The notes beneath the pieces are model-generated. The model was given only the letters and a program-made list of their open reading frames with translations, had not been told where the DNA came from and did no database searches. A stretch of 33,961 bases of DNA from NCBI GenBank assembly GCA_905612315.1, contig CAJQSL010000111.1:1-33961 (forward strand), written 5' to 3'. Both the position numbers and the translations under genes were made by a program. Below, one piece after another: positions 1 through 7,370 of this stretch; the stretch's first letter is position 1, and every line of letters begins with the position of its first letter. Origin of the DNA: an uncultured Francisellaceae bacterium (lineage in GTDB: Bacteria; Pseudomonadota; Gammaproteobacteria; Francisellales; CACEW01).

Positions 1-325
1 AAAAGGTTTAGTTAGGTATCCTCGCAACAACTTAGCCTTGCAAAGACAGCATCTGGTATGGGCAACCCACCCACAAAAAAACCACCAATAACAATTGATG
101 ATTCAAAAAAAAGATTATAAAATACAAATACGCTTGCGGCTTTATGAGCAAGCCGTCATTATGATGGTGCGGCGATTGTTTGAATTATCGATTTATTTTC
201 GTGATCGATTTAAAGACTTTTATTTTTGATTAGCTTTTCGACTGATCATTTTATTTTAAGGGAATGGTTCGGTTTCCTGGATCATCTATTCGCGTGTTAG
301 CTATGGTGTTCGACCATCGTCGGGG
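1..325. other. AT-rich gene-free left edge with a cassette-type terminator
   Basis: No ORF of useful length is supported here. A 29-codon reading frame is open from base 2 to a stop near 90 on the plus strand; it could be the tail of a gene outside the window but matches nothing I recognise. The one clear element is a hairpin at about 136-155, described separately, which shares its core with the terminators of the GC-rich cassettes near tgt. Confidence 0.5.
136..155 (-). terminator. Hairpin sharing a 13-nt core with the tgt-side cassette terminators
   Basis: Read on the minus strand, GGCTT and AAGCC pair around the loop GCTCATA. The 13-nt string GCTCATAAAGCCG occurs here and also in the terminators at about 6073 and 7159 on the plus strand. 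Only a loose T-rich stretch follows on the minus strand, so termination strength is uncertain. It would serve the minus-strand ORF ending at 326, which suggests that ORF belongs to the same cassette family in opposite orientation. Confidence 0.45.
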
Positions 326-619
326 TTAAGACCTCCCGCGGTGGCGCCTATATCGGCGAACAGTGTTGCCATTGCCTGGGGGGGGTAACGCTTTGTGGGG
401 GCGCTTGGTTTTGTCTAGCTGGGCTGCGATGCGTCCATCCAAGGTGCGTGCTTGGGCTGCTAATATCTCTGCTACGTGTGCTCCCATCTCATATTCCTCA
501 AATTCCAATAATCTATACCCCCAACTATACCCCAAAAAAACATAAAAATCAACTAAAAAACACATAAAAACGTTAAATATTTTACCTATAAACTCCCATC
601 CTTGCCCGTTCTCCTCCAA
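326..619 (-). CDS. Small hypothetical protein with GC-rich 3' half
   Basis: I do not recognise this ORF (97 codons from a TTG). Its first half is AT-rich and encodes a hydrophobic, aromatic stretch (residues about 11-35). Its second half is GC-rich and encodes a short helix (EILAAQARTLDGRIAAQL), then a Pro- and Arg-rich tail. The start is unclear: GGAGGAG overlaps the TTG, ATG at 568 is possible, and ATG at 487 has a well-placed GAGGA (495-499) and would give 53 residues covering just the GC-rich part. The AT-to-GC shift along the gene resembles the next minus-strand gene, and the hairpin at 136-155 links it to the tgt-side cassettes. It may be a real small gene or a relic. Confidence 0.35.
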   Translation of the reverse strand: MEENGQGWEFIGKIFNVFMCFLVDFYVFLGYSWGYRLLEFEEYEMGAHVAEILAAQARTLDGRIAAQLDKTKRPHKALPPPGNGNTVRRYRRHRGRS

Positions 620-854
620 TAAACATTATTTTTCAACACCTTATAGCAAATCAAATTTTTCAAAAAAAAGTGATATTTTTTTATAATTTTTATATTTTAC
701 GCCTGATACAAAAATCCTTCCGGATTTATACCGCAAGATACCCCACACCCCGGGTAGCACCGCGCTACGCGCACTTCTCGCGTCCGCTATGGGTTGTAAC
801 AAAAATCTGGCGATGGGGCGATTTGGCCCCGTCTAGACTGGCTGTGGCGTTGCT
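620..854. other. Intergenic DNA with a possible terminator hairpin
   Basis: This gap separates two minus-strand ORFs. GGGGC at 814-818 can pair with GCCCC at 825-829, and on the minus strand a T-run (ATTTTTG) follows about ten bases later, so it may end transcription of the 855-2072 gene. A second small hairpin (GTAGC/GCTAC) lies near 756-776. The part nearest the 97-codon ORF is AT-rich and contains a TGCTATAAG extended -10-like string on the minus strand. Confidence 0.3.
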
Positions 855-2072
855 TTATTCGCCTGCGGCTCGAGCGGGCTGCGCGGCGCGCACTTCCAAC
901 CTCTTCCCCATATCACTCGCACGCCCCGTACGTAAAAAGGCGCATGTCCGCGTTCTCTGGGTATCCGCCTCAATAACCATCGCTGCTGCTGCAGCAGTTC
1001 CCTCGGCTACAGAATCACTTTCACATTCACATTCACATTCATCTGATGCAGCACTCGATGTCCCATCCTCCGCAGGCTTTGCCTTGGCGCGCCCCTTGCC
1101 TTTGGTCTTAAGCTTTTTGTGCGGCGGCTCGGCTGTCATATCAGGTTGGCCTGCAGGGTCGCTCGCGGGCGGCGGGGCCGCTCCAAAAAACGTTATTATA
1201 GCGCGTTCTGCCTGCGCATCTGTCAGGCGGGTCATGGTATAACTCTGTTCGTGGTCATATCGGGGGCGATCTCGTCTCAGCGCTCCCAAGCTCGCATGGA
1301 TGTTTGTTAGCTCGGCTGGCGGTGTTGCGCTCAGTTGGGAGGTGATTAGACTTTCGCCAAATTTTCGCGTGCCGTGAGTTGGGTCTGGTACGTCTAGCGC
1401 CGGCGCCAAGCCGTCGTGGGCCGATTCTCCCGGTCCCTGTTCTGCGCGGCGGGCGCGTTCGGCTGCTCCTCCTTCCAAAAATTGGCTACACCAGAACTCT
1501 TCTACACCATTTACTAATGGATGTTCGGCGCCTAGTTCTATTTTCAACAATTCTATTAGGGCCTGATAGTGGCGGTTAAATGTTTTTATATCTTTTACTT
1601 CTATTATCTTTTTAAGGCGTTCTTCTATATTTAAGTCGAAGTTCTGCTCTTTTATTATTCTTATGCTATTTGCCGCTGAATCTAGGTAGGGCTTAACTAC
1701 CATTTTAATATAAGCTTGATCGCTAGGCGGGCGGTCATAGTGCAGGTAATAGTGGATCATACTGAAAGATCTTCTTAATAAAATTAACTTCATTAAAATA
1801 AAAGTAGCTCCTTGTTCGTGTGGGTCTGGTATGTGCTCAGTAACTTTATTATATCCCCTTAAATACAGAGCTATTTCATCTATATTGGGTAATGCTCGTG
1901 TATGAATAGACTCTCCATACCGCTCAAGAAACATTCTAGTTTCACCAATGGTTGATAAATATGGCATTAATTTGTGTATTACAAGAAAGAATTCTGGGAT
2001 ATCTGATCGTTCAATGCTATTTGTAATGATAAGATCTTTTATTTTAGCTGCTATATATGATGGATTCACCAT
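855..2072 (-). CDS. Unknown protein with AT-rich N-terminal and GC-rich C-terminal halves
   Basis: No family is recognised. I chose ATG at 2072 (405 residues) because AGGAAGG lies just upstream; the open frame extends to 2249 but would run into the divergent murJ. Residues 1 to about 190 are encoded by AT-rich DNA like the surrounding genes and look helical and globular (starting MVNPSYIAAKIKDLI). From about base 1500 the DNA turns GC-rich, and the protein becomes low-complexity: Ala, Pro, Gly and charged residues, a basic run (KKLKTKGKGRAKAKP), and an Asp/Glu/Cys run from a hexanucleotide repeat (about 1017-1040). The break suggests that a GC-rich tail was joined to a resident gene. The basic run resembles a nuclear localisation signal, so a secreted effector is possible but unproven. 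Confidence 0.6.
   Translation of the reverse strand: MVNPSYIAAKIKDLIITNSIERSDIPEFFLVIHKLMPYLSTIGETRMFLERYGESIHTRALPNIDEIALYLRGYNKVTEHIPDPHEQGATFILMKLILLRRSFSMIHYYLHYDRPPSDQAYIKMVVKPYLDSAANSIRIIKEQNFDLNIEERLKKIIEVKDIKTFNRHYQALIELLKIELGAEHPLVNGVEEFWCSQFLEGGAAERARRAEQGPGESAHDGLAPALDVPDPTHGTRKFGESLITSQLSATPPAELTNIHASLGALRRDRPRYDHEQSYTMTRLTDAQAERAIITFFGAAPPPASDPAGQPDMTAEPPHKKLKTKGKGRAKAKPAEDGTSSAASDECECECESDSVAEGTAAAAAMVIEADTQRTRTCAFLRTGRASDMGKRLEVRAAQPARAAGE
1017..1040 (-). repeat. In-frame hexanucleotide repeat coding Glu-Cys pairs
   Basis: The plus strand reads TTCACA-type hexamers in tandem, about three and a half copies. On the coding minus strand this gives alternating Glu and Cys (ECECECES). 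Copy-number slippage here would change the protein length by two residues per unit without a frameshift. Confidence 0.7.
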
Positions 2073-2211
2073 CCTTCCTATCTTATTATTATTTTTTCTT
2101 ATCCTATAGATTATATTGTTTTCTGTAAATAAAGTTTTTTTTAAGTATTTTGTAATATATAGATTAAAGTTATAATCTAAAGTTCCAAATAATAAAATAA
2201 ACACATATTGA

Positions 2212-3771
2212 GTGGTTAAGTTGAATAAATTATTTAAATCAAGCGTCATCTTTGCAGCATTTACAGCTTTATCCAGAGTTCTTGGTATGGTTCGTGAGAT
2301 TATATTCGCCTTTATCTTCGGGGCTAGTGGTGTTATGGATGCGTATTTAGTTGCGGTTAAAATTCCTAATTTTTTCAGAAGATTATTTGCTGAAGGCGCG
2401 TTTAATCAAGCATTTGTACCGATATTAGCTGAATATAGTGATGGCGAGAGTGCAAATAAAGCGGCTTTAAGAGAATTTGTTGGGGCCTGCACAGGAGCTG
2501 TAGCTATAGTTTGTTTTAGCATTTCTATAATAGGGGTGTTTAGCGCAAAATATTGGATCTATTTATTTGCCCCAGGTTTTATCGGTGATCCTACCAAATT
2601 ACACTTAAGCGCTAGCTTATTGATGATAACATTTCCGTATTTAGGGTTTATTTGCTTGGCGGCATTATCAAGTAGCGTGTTGAATCTACATAGTAAATTC
2701 GCGTTACCGGCGGCGATGCCTATTTTGCTGAACATATCTTTAATAAGCGCAAGTTTTATAGGAAAACATTTTTTTAATATTCCTATTCTGGCAGTCGCTT
2801 GGGGAGTTTTAGTCGCGGGGATTATGCAGTTTTTATTTTTACTACCGGCGTTATATAAAATTAAGTGTTTAGTCAGACCTACAATCAATTTTAAACACAA
2901 AGGAGTTAGAAAACTATTAAAACAGATGATTCCAGCATGCTTTGGCGCATCCGTCACCCAAATAAGTTTACTCATGGATGTAGTATTCGCATCATTTCTA
3001 ACAACCGGGAGTATATCTTGGCTTTATTATTCAGAAAGGCTTATGCAGTTTCCATTAGGAGTTTTTGGTGTAGCACTTGGAACCGTTGTTCTTCCCACTC
3101 TATCTAAACAATTTGTTAGCGGGAATATGCAAGGTTTTATTGAATCTTTGAATTGGGGATGCCGCTGGGTGTTTTTGTTGGCAATTCCGTGCACAGTCGG
3201 ATTATTTTTATTATCTACCCCAATTTTATTAACTCTATTTAATCACGGGCAATTTAGCGTAACAGATGTAAATCAAGCAAGTTTAAGCTTAAAAGCTTTT
3301 TCTCTAGGTTTATTATTTTTTATGCTAACTAAAGTATTAGTAAGTGTTTATTATTCGCAAAAAAATATCAAAACCCCGGTAAAATACGCAGTTTTGTGCG
3401 TAAGTGTGAATATTTTACTAAATATAATATGGGTAAGATACTTCGCGCATGTAGGCATCGCGCTAGCATCGTCAGCTGCAGCTTTATTAAATGTTTTATT
3501 ATTATGGCGCGGGTTAGTAAAATCTAAGATATTGCAAAATTACTTTAGTTTAAGTTGGATTTTATTTGCTAGCAGAGTATTTATCTCAAGTAGCATAATG
3601 GGGGGGAGTATATATATATTAACCCCGCACATGGATCTATGGCCCCAAATGGGCATATTTGCTCAGCTCTTATATTTAAGTGGAATAATAGTCGTTAGCG
3701 GATTAGTTTATTTATTGTCATTGAAGATACTAGGTGAGCCAATTAAGCTTATGAAGCGTGCTGCTGAATGA
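2212..3771 (+). CDS. murJ: Lipid II flippase MurJ
   Basis: This is the integral membrane protein that flips lipid II across the inner membrane for peptidoglycan synthesis (MviN/MurJ, MOP superfamily). The 519 residues match the usual size of about 510 and are hydrophobic throughout, as expected for about 14 membrane spans. Near the N-terminus SRVLGMVRE, MDAYLVAVKIPNFFRRLF and AEGAFNQAFVP are family signatures. The frame opens with GTG at 2212; TTG at 2221 (giving MNKLFKSS) aligns better with other MurJ N-termini, and neither has a strong ribosome binding site. The gene diverges from the unknown gene ending at 855 and overlaps the convergent tgt by 23 bases at its 3' end. Confidence 0.95.
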   Translation: MVKLNKLFKSSVIFAAFTALSRVLGMVREIIFAFIFGASGVMDAYLVAVKIPNFFRRLFAEGAFNQAFVPILAEYSDGESANKAALREFVGACTGAVAIVCFSISIIGVFSAKYWIYLFAPGFIGDPTKLHLSASLLMITFPYLGFICLAALSSSVLNLHSKFALPAAMPILLNISLISASFIGKHFFNIPILAVAWGVLVAGIMQFLFLLPALYKIKCLVRPTINFKHKGVRKLLKQMIPACFGASVTQISLLMDVVFASFLTTGSISWLYYSERLMQFPLGVFGVALGTVVLPTLSKQFVSGNMQGFIESLNWGCRWVFLLAIPCTVGLFLLSTPILLTLFNHGQFSVTDVNQASLSLKAFSLGLLFFMLTKVLVSVYYSQKNIKTPVKYAVLCVSVNILLNIIWVRYFAHVGIALASSAAALLNVLLLWRGLVKSKILQNYFSLSWILFASRVFISSSIMGGSIYILTPHMDLWPQMGIFAQLLYLSGIIVVSGLVYLLSLKILGEPIKLMKRAAE

Positions 3772-4912
3772 CATATTGCATATGCACACATGTTTGCTGC
3801 ATCACACTAATATTATGCTCACAAGCTAACGGATAATAAGCCGGCGCTTTAGTTTTAAATAAATAATGTAAATAAGATCTACTATAATTTTGACACGTAT
3901 AACACCGGCAGCCTTGCATAATAGGCCCTTGATCCAGCGCGTATTTACTCTTTTTAATTAATATTCTGGATGATTTATCTTCAGTGTTATCTTTAAATCT
4001 AACCCAATCATTTTCAAATACAAATTCCCCACAATATAAAGCGCCATGGCGTGCGTTTCTAGTAGGGGCAACGCAATCATAAATATCAATACCCTTCGCG
4101 CTAACATCGATTAAATCCTGCGGGCTCATCCCAACTCCCATGGTGTAGCGAGTTTTAAGTTCTGGCAAAAGTGGCCGAACCCAATCGATAATCTCACAAG
4201 TTTTAGGCATATTAAAACCAATCGACTCCCCACCAATTGCAATTCCATCAAAATCTAAGTTATTTACAAATTCTGTGCATTGCTCGCGAAGATTTTTATA
4301 AACCCCACCTTGAATTATGCCGAACAACGCTTGTTTTACGCCATATGGATTTTCAGGTGTTTTTTCATGAGTTTCTTTTGATTCTGTGAGCCAGCGCTCG
4401 GTTCTTCGCATTGCATCTTCTACTATTTTTAAATTATCCACATCTGGAGTGCACTGATCAAACGCCATAATAATATCAGCCCCGATGATTTTTTGGGTAT
4501 TGATAGAGCTTTCAGGGGATAGAGTAATAATTTTACCACTTTGCGGATGTTTAAATTTGGCGCCATCTTCATTAATTTTACAAATCTTTTTATTTTTAGA
4601 TAAAGAGAAAACCTGAAATCCGCCGCTATCTGTTAGCATTGGGCCGTGCCAGTTCATGAAATTATGCATGCCACCAGCATTTTGAATAACCTCCATCCCG
4701 GGTGCCACTAACATATGATAAGTATTACCACCTAAAATAATTTCAGATTTTGTCCGTTGTATATGATCAGGTGATAATTGATTCATATACGCTCTAGTTG
4801 CAACTGGCATAAAAGCTGGAGTAGTAAATTTACCATGCGGGGTTGTAACTTCCGTTACGCGCGCGGGCATGTTTTTATGTTTATGCAGAATTTTTGTTTT
4901 AAATTTTGTCAT
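3749..4912 (-). CDS. tgt: Queuine/preQ1 tRNA-ribosyltransferase
   Basis: Exchanges guanine-34 for preQ1 in tRNAs with GUN anticodons, the committed step of queuosine modification. The 387 residues form the usual TIM barrel. LTDSGGFQVFSLS holds the first active-site Asp (D95), YDCVAPTRNARHG the nucleophile (D279), and the zinc site is C335, C337, C340 with H366. The N-terminus MTKFKTKILHKHKN is a little unusual. The gene converges on murJ. Its first 18 or so codons and upstream DNA are duplicated at 6131-6260, and its promoter region is shared with a divergent GC-rich cassette. queF, which makes the preQ1 substrate, is 2.5 kb away beyond the cassettes, so the insertion may have split a queuosine gene pair. 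Confidence 0.96.
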   Translation of the reverse strand: MTKFKTKILHKHKNMPARVTEVTTPHGKFTTPAFMPVATRAYMNQLSPDHIQRTKSEIILGGNTYHMLVAPGMEVIQNAGGMHNFMNWHGPMLTDSGGFQVFSLSKNKKICKINEDGAKFKHPQSGKIITLSPESSINTQKIIGADIIMAFDQCTPDVDNLKIVEDAMRRTERWLTESKETHEKTPENPYGVKQALFGIIQGGVYKNLREQCTEFVNNLDFDGIAIGGESIGFNMPKTCEIIDWVRPLLPELKTRYTMGVGMSPQDLIDVSAKGIDIYDCVAPTRNARHGALYCGEFVFENDWVRFKDNTEDKSSRILIKKSKYALDQGPIMQGCRCYTCQNYSRSYLHYLFKTKAPAYYPLACEHNISVMQQTCVHMQYVIQQHAS

Positions 4913-5263
4913 TTAAGAACTCGTAGGTTTGGGGATTTAATGGCAGGGTATTATATATCTAGTTTTAGGCGTTTAGCTAGGGTTGGGTGCGGATTCAAGG
5001 CCCCCTAGTGATGTCCGAGTGCAGGAGGTGGTGTTTGATGCGCGAAGGCATGCGAAGAAGTGCGACACACCATCAAACAATAAAACGTAATATTATTATT
5101 ATGTCTTAAAGGTTGATTTAATTGATTTACAGTAAAATATATGTAATTATATATGCTCATATACTTATATAGGTATAGTTATTTATAATAAATTATTATT
5201 AAGTAAATATTGTATTAAGTAATGAGCCTAGGACGAAAGGATTATATATACGAAGGAGCAATT
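4861..5263. promoter_or_regulatory. Divergent tgt/cassette leader, copy 1
   Basis: This stretch covers the first codons of tgt and the gap up to the cassette start at 5264. It matches 6173-6568 in blocks: the tgt start, a TCTAGTTT block near 4960, a CGTAAT-TTATTATTAT block near 5090 and an ATTTATAATAAA block at 5181-5192 that contains TATAAT. A -10-like TATATAAT for tgt is present on the minus strand near 4950. A GTTTGATG/CATCAAAC inverted repeat lies at about 5032-5078. Conserved order and spacing between copies suggest a functional bidirectional control region, but no regulator can be named. Confidence 0.55.
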
Positions 5264-5926
5264 ATGTCAACGTTAACAAAGGAAAATGTCCATGCAGCAG
5301 TACAGGCGGGAGGGAGGGAGCCCGCAGTAACAGCCCTATTATTGAAGACCACCGGATTTCCCGCCGATAAAGCGGAGGAGTATGCGGGCAACATCCTAGC
5401 GTTATACGTGAGACGGCGATACAGCCGTGTCTGCGACGAAGGTTATGCCCCCCAAAATTTGGGAGCCCTGATAGGGGCAATCAAAAAGGCAGATGCCCGC
5501 CCGCCGCAAGGTATGGAGCTAGCCCGCGAGCCAGTGCTACGAGCACTACTGGTTCCCCCGGGCGGACACGAAGGGCCGACGACGGCGGCCCCATGCGGTA
5601 GCGGAGGCGCGGCCGGCATCACGCTAGGCCAGCGCGGCGCGCCGAGCCAGATGGCGCGGCCCGAACAGCGTGGTGGGGCAGGGGGCCACCCGGCACGTCC
5701 CTCCGTGGGCAGGCGCCTAACCGGCGGGTTTATGAAACTGCTGCGCCTAAGCACCGCAGACGAACATACCGACTATGAGGAAGGGAATGAAGTGCTAGCA
5801 GATGCGCACCCAGTGGCGGTTGGAGCAGCTGCCACGCAACCGGCAGGCGCGTCAGGTTCCGCGTGGCGAGCCAGAGTTGAGATTGAGATGACGGAGCGGC
5901 CGACCGGAGGCGTGAACGAACGGTAG
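5264..5926 (+). CDS. GC-rich cassette protein 1, unknown function
   Basis: A 220-residue protein from ATG 5264, which follows AAGGAG (5253-5258); the frame is open upstream to 5222 but that start has no such site. No family is recognised. Residues 1-95 look helical (starting MSTLTKENVHAAVQAGGRE, with a basic YVRRRYSRV). The rest is rich in Gly, Pro, Ala and Arg and is probably disordered. The gene is strikingly GC-rich against AT-rich flanks. It lies between a leader and a 3' block that recur around the unrelated ORF at 6569. A secreted or horizontally acquired protein is possible. Other frames are also open, as usual in GC-rich DNA, but only this one has the ribosome binding site. Confidence 0.65.
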   Translation: MSTLTKENVHAAVQAGGREPAVTALLLKTTGFPADKAEEYAGNILALYVRRRYSRVCDEGYAPQNLGALIGAIKKADARPPQGMELAREPVLRALLVPPGGHEGPTTAAPCGSGGAAGITLGQRGAPSQMARPEQRGGAGGHPARPSVGRRLTGGFMKLLRLSTADEHTDYEEGNEVLADAHPVAVGAAATQPAGASGSAWRARVEIEMTERPTGGVNER

Positions 5927-5968
5927 CCAGGCAGTTAGATAGTGTTGGAGACTCGAGCCTATTGTTTC

Positions 5969-6116
5969 ATAACCCCCGCCCCTCGAACACCGATAGGTTA
6001 GTAAGGGGGTGAGGTAATTCAAAATTCAATACAACTCCCAAAAACACCGAACCAAAATAAATAAAGTTAAGCGGGCTCATAAAGCCGTTTTTGTTTTGAG
6101 CTGTGTTTTTATTATA
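5969..6116 (+). repeat. Conserved cassette 3' block, copy 1
   Basis: A 148-base noncoding block that recurs at 7058-7206 with few differences. Long identical runs include the loop region around CGAACACCGATAGGTTAGTA and the 46 bases from about 6022 that end in AATAAATAAAGTT. It follows the stop of the first GC-rich ORF by about 40 bases and ends in a terminator. The ORFs upstream of the two copies are unrelated, so the block is either under constraint or kept alike by recombination. Confidence 0.85.
6073..6097 (+). terminator. Rho-independent terminator of cassette 1
   Basis: GGCT pairs with AGCC around a short CATAA loop, with further G-C pairing at the base, and GTTTTTGTTTT follows. It shares the core GCTCATAAAGCCG with the second cassette and with the hairpin at the left edge of the window. 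Confidence 0.65.
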
Positions 6117-6130
6117 GATTAATATTCGAT

Positions 6131-6223
6131 TTAGTGGTAAATACTTGATGCGCAGCCGTTAGGGTGCTCGCGCGCGGGCATTTTTTTATGTTTATGTAGA
6201 AGTGAAGTTTTAAACTTTGTCAT
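6131..6223 (-). pseudogene. tgt: Truncated duplicate of the tgt 5' end
   Basis: The minus strand from ATG 6223 encodes MTKFKTSLLHKHKKMPARE, nearly the same as the start of the real tgt (MTKFKTKILHKHKNMPARV). It then leaves the tgt sequence and stops after 30 codons. The match continues upstream of the start codon. It is therefore a relic of the tandem duplication that copied the tgt start, control region and cassette. The reading frame survives despite base changes, but a 30-residue product is unlikely to function. Confidence 0.85.
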
Positions 6224-6568
6224 TTAATATCTCGTAGGTTAGAGGATTTAACTCCAAGTATTACATGTCTAGTTTAAGCTGTTTTGCTGGGGTGGGGTAT
6301 GGCTTTCAGCGAAGCCCAGGCGCGGAGCGCAGTGTATAGGAGGTGGAGTTAAGTGAAGTAAGTATGGATATTTTATAGAGTTAATCCATTAACAAGAATA
6401 AAGCGTAATGTTATTATTATACTATAGATATTGTTTTTATTGGTTTCCAGCATGTTTTATGTAATTATATAGGGATAATGTAGATTTATAATAAACATAT
6501 ATTAAATAAATGTAGCATCGAGTTATACAGAGACAACCAGACGGAAACAGAGAGTAAAAGGAGTAATT
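6173..6568. promoter_or_regulatory. Divergent leader, copy 2
   Basis: This is the second copy of the tgt-side leader: the tgt start (6173-6223), a CATGTCTAGTTTAAG block near 6265, a GCGTAATGTTATTATTAT block near 6400, an ATGTAATTATAT block near 6460 and ATTTATAATAAA at 6484-6495 containing TATAAT. A perfect palindrome GTTAATCCATTAAC lies near 6380. The same blocks occur in the same order in copy 1. This copy drives the 6569 ORF, and in the other direction only the tgt relic. Confidence 0.55.
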
Positions 6569-7045
6569 ATGTCAGGAAACAACGTGGATAGGTTAGATGA
6601 GTTAACCGGAGAATTTAAGATGTTGGTGGCCGTGGTGCTGAACGCATGCGCCAAGCTGGAATGTGAAGATAGGCGAACCTGGTTAGATAGTGCACTGCTA
6701 GCTGACCCAAGCACCAAGTACACCGATGAGCACGTGCGCCAACTGGTAGAAGCGGTAGGCCAGGCGCGAGGAGCGGAGCGCGGTGAGCCAGCAGCCAGAG
6801 AGTTGTTCGAAGGAGTATTAGATGTCAGTATGGAGGTGTGCGGAGAACGGCCAGACAGCCCCAAGCGCCACGATATTACAGGAGCCCTGACACGCTATGT
6901 GGCGATGATTAAGGAAGTGTTGGACAGAACACCCAGGGTGGAATCGGCGAGGGACCCTGCCGCGTTTGATAGAGCGTCGTTGGCGTTATTTTCGAGCATG
7001 GCGCGCGGAGAAGGACCACCCGCGCAGCCCCCCCCTGAGGCTTAG
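6569..7045 (+). CDS. GC-rich cassette protein 2, unknown function
   Basis: A 158-residue protein from ATG 6569, preceded by AAAAGGAG. No family is recognised. It looks mostly helical (MSGNNVDRLDELTGEFKML, then ARELFEGVLDVSMEVC and TRYVAMIKEVLD) with a Pro-rich last ten residues, so it may fold better than its neighbour in cassette 1. The two products share only the MS start and have no visible similarity beyond it, although their flanks are conserved. The gene is GC-rich within AT-rich DNA. The opposite-strand frame at 6523-6864 is judged a shadow. Confidence 0.65.
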   Translation: MSGNNVDRLDELTGEFKMLVAVVLNACAKLECEDRRTWLDSALLADPSTKYTDEHVRQLVEAVGQARGAERGEPAARELFEGVLDVSMEVCGERPDSPKRHDITGALTRYVAMIKEVLDRTPRVESARDPAAFDRASLALFSSMARGEGPPAQPPPEA

Positions 7046-7056
7046 ATATAATATTT

Positions 7057-7108
7057 AATAACCCCTGCCCCTCGAACACCGATAGGTTAGTAAGAGGGCG
7101 GGGTTATT
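7057..7108 (+). other. Long conserved hairpin in the cassette 3' block
   Basis: AATAACCCC (7057-7065) pairs with GGGGTTATT (7100-7108) and, past one bulged T, GCCC (7067-7070) pairs with GGGC (7096-7099), giving 13 base pairs around a 25-base loop. The loop is identical in copy 1, where the stem is less perfect. No T-run follows, so it is more likely an RNA stability or binding element than a terminator. Confidence 0.6.
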
Positions 7109-7206
7109 GTAAATTCAATACAACTCCCAAAAACACCGAACCAAAATAAATAAAGTTCAGCTTGCTCATAAAGCCGTTTTTGTTTTTAAGTTGTGTTTTT
7201 ATTATA
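7058..7206 (+). repeat. Conserved cassette 3' block, copy 2
   Basis: The second copy of the block at 5969-6116, 1089 bases downstream at its start. It follows the second GC-rich ORF and ends with the same terminator and a GTGTTTTTATTATA string. Beyond it, up to queF at 7371, the DNA is AT-rich with short AATCTTCAC repeats near 7240-7270 and a TATAAT at 7329-7334 that lacks a matching -35. Confidence 0.85.
7159..7187 (+). terminator. Rho-independent terminator of cassette 2
   Basis: GCTT pairs with AAGC around GCTCATA, followed by GTTTTTGTTTTT. The stem is short; the T-run and the shared core with copy 1 are the main support. Confidence 0.55.
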
Positions 7207-7370
7207 TATGATGTCACGTAGCAAACCAAAGATATTTAATCCCCAAATCTTCACAAAATCTTCACCAAAGATTCGCAAAGACTATATTATTATTTATTGT
7301 AACCAAGCACCAATACAGGCAAAATACTTATAATTTTTTTATTAATTTAATTTTGAATGATATAAATAAT

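Noticed and set aside
670..1310. Plus-strand frames opposite the GC-rich 3' half of the 855-2072 gene
   Set aside because: No ribosome binding site and no sensible composition. The minus-strand frame continues from a credible AT-rich coding half.
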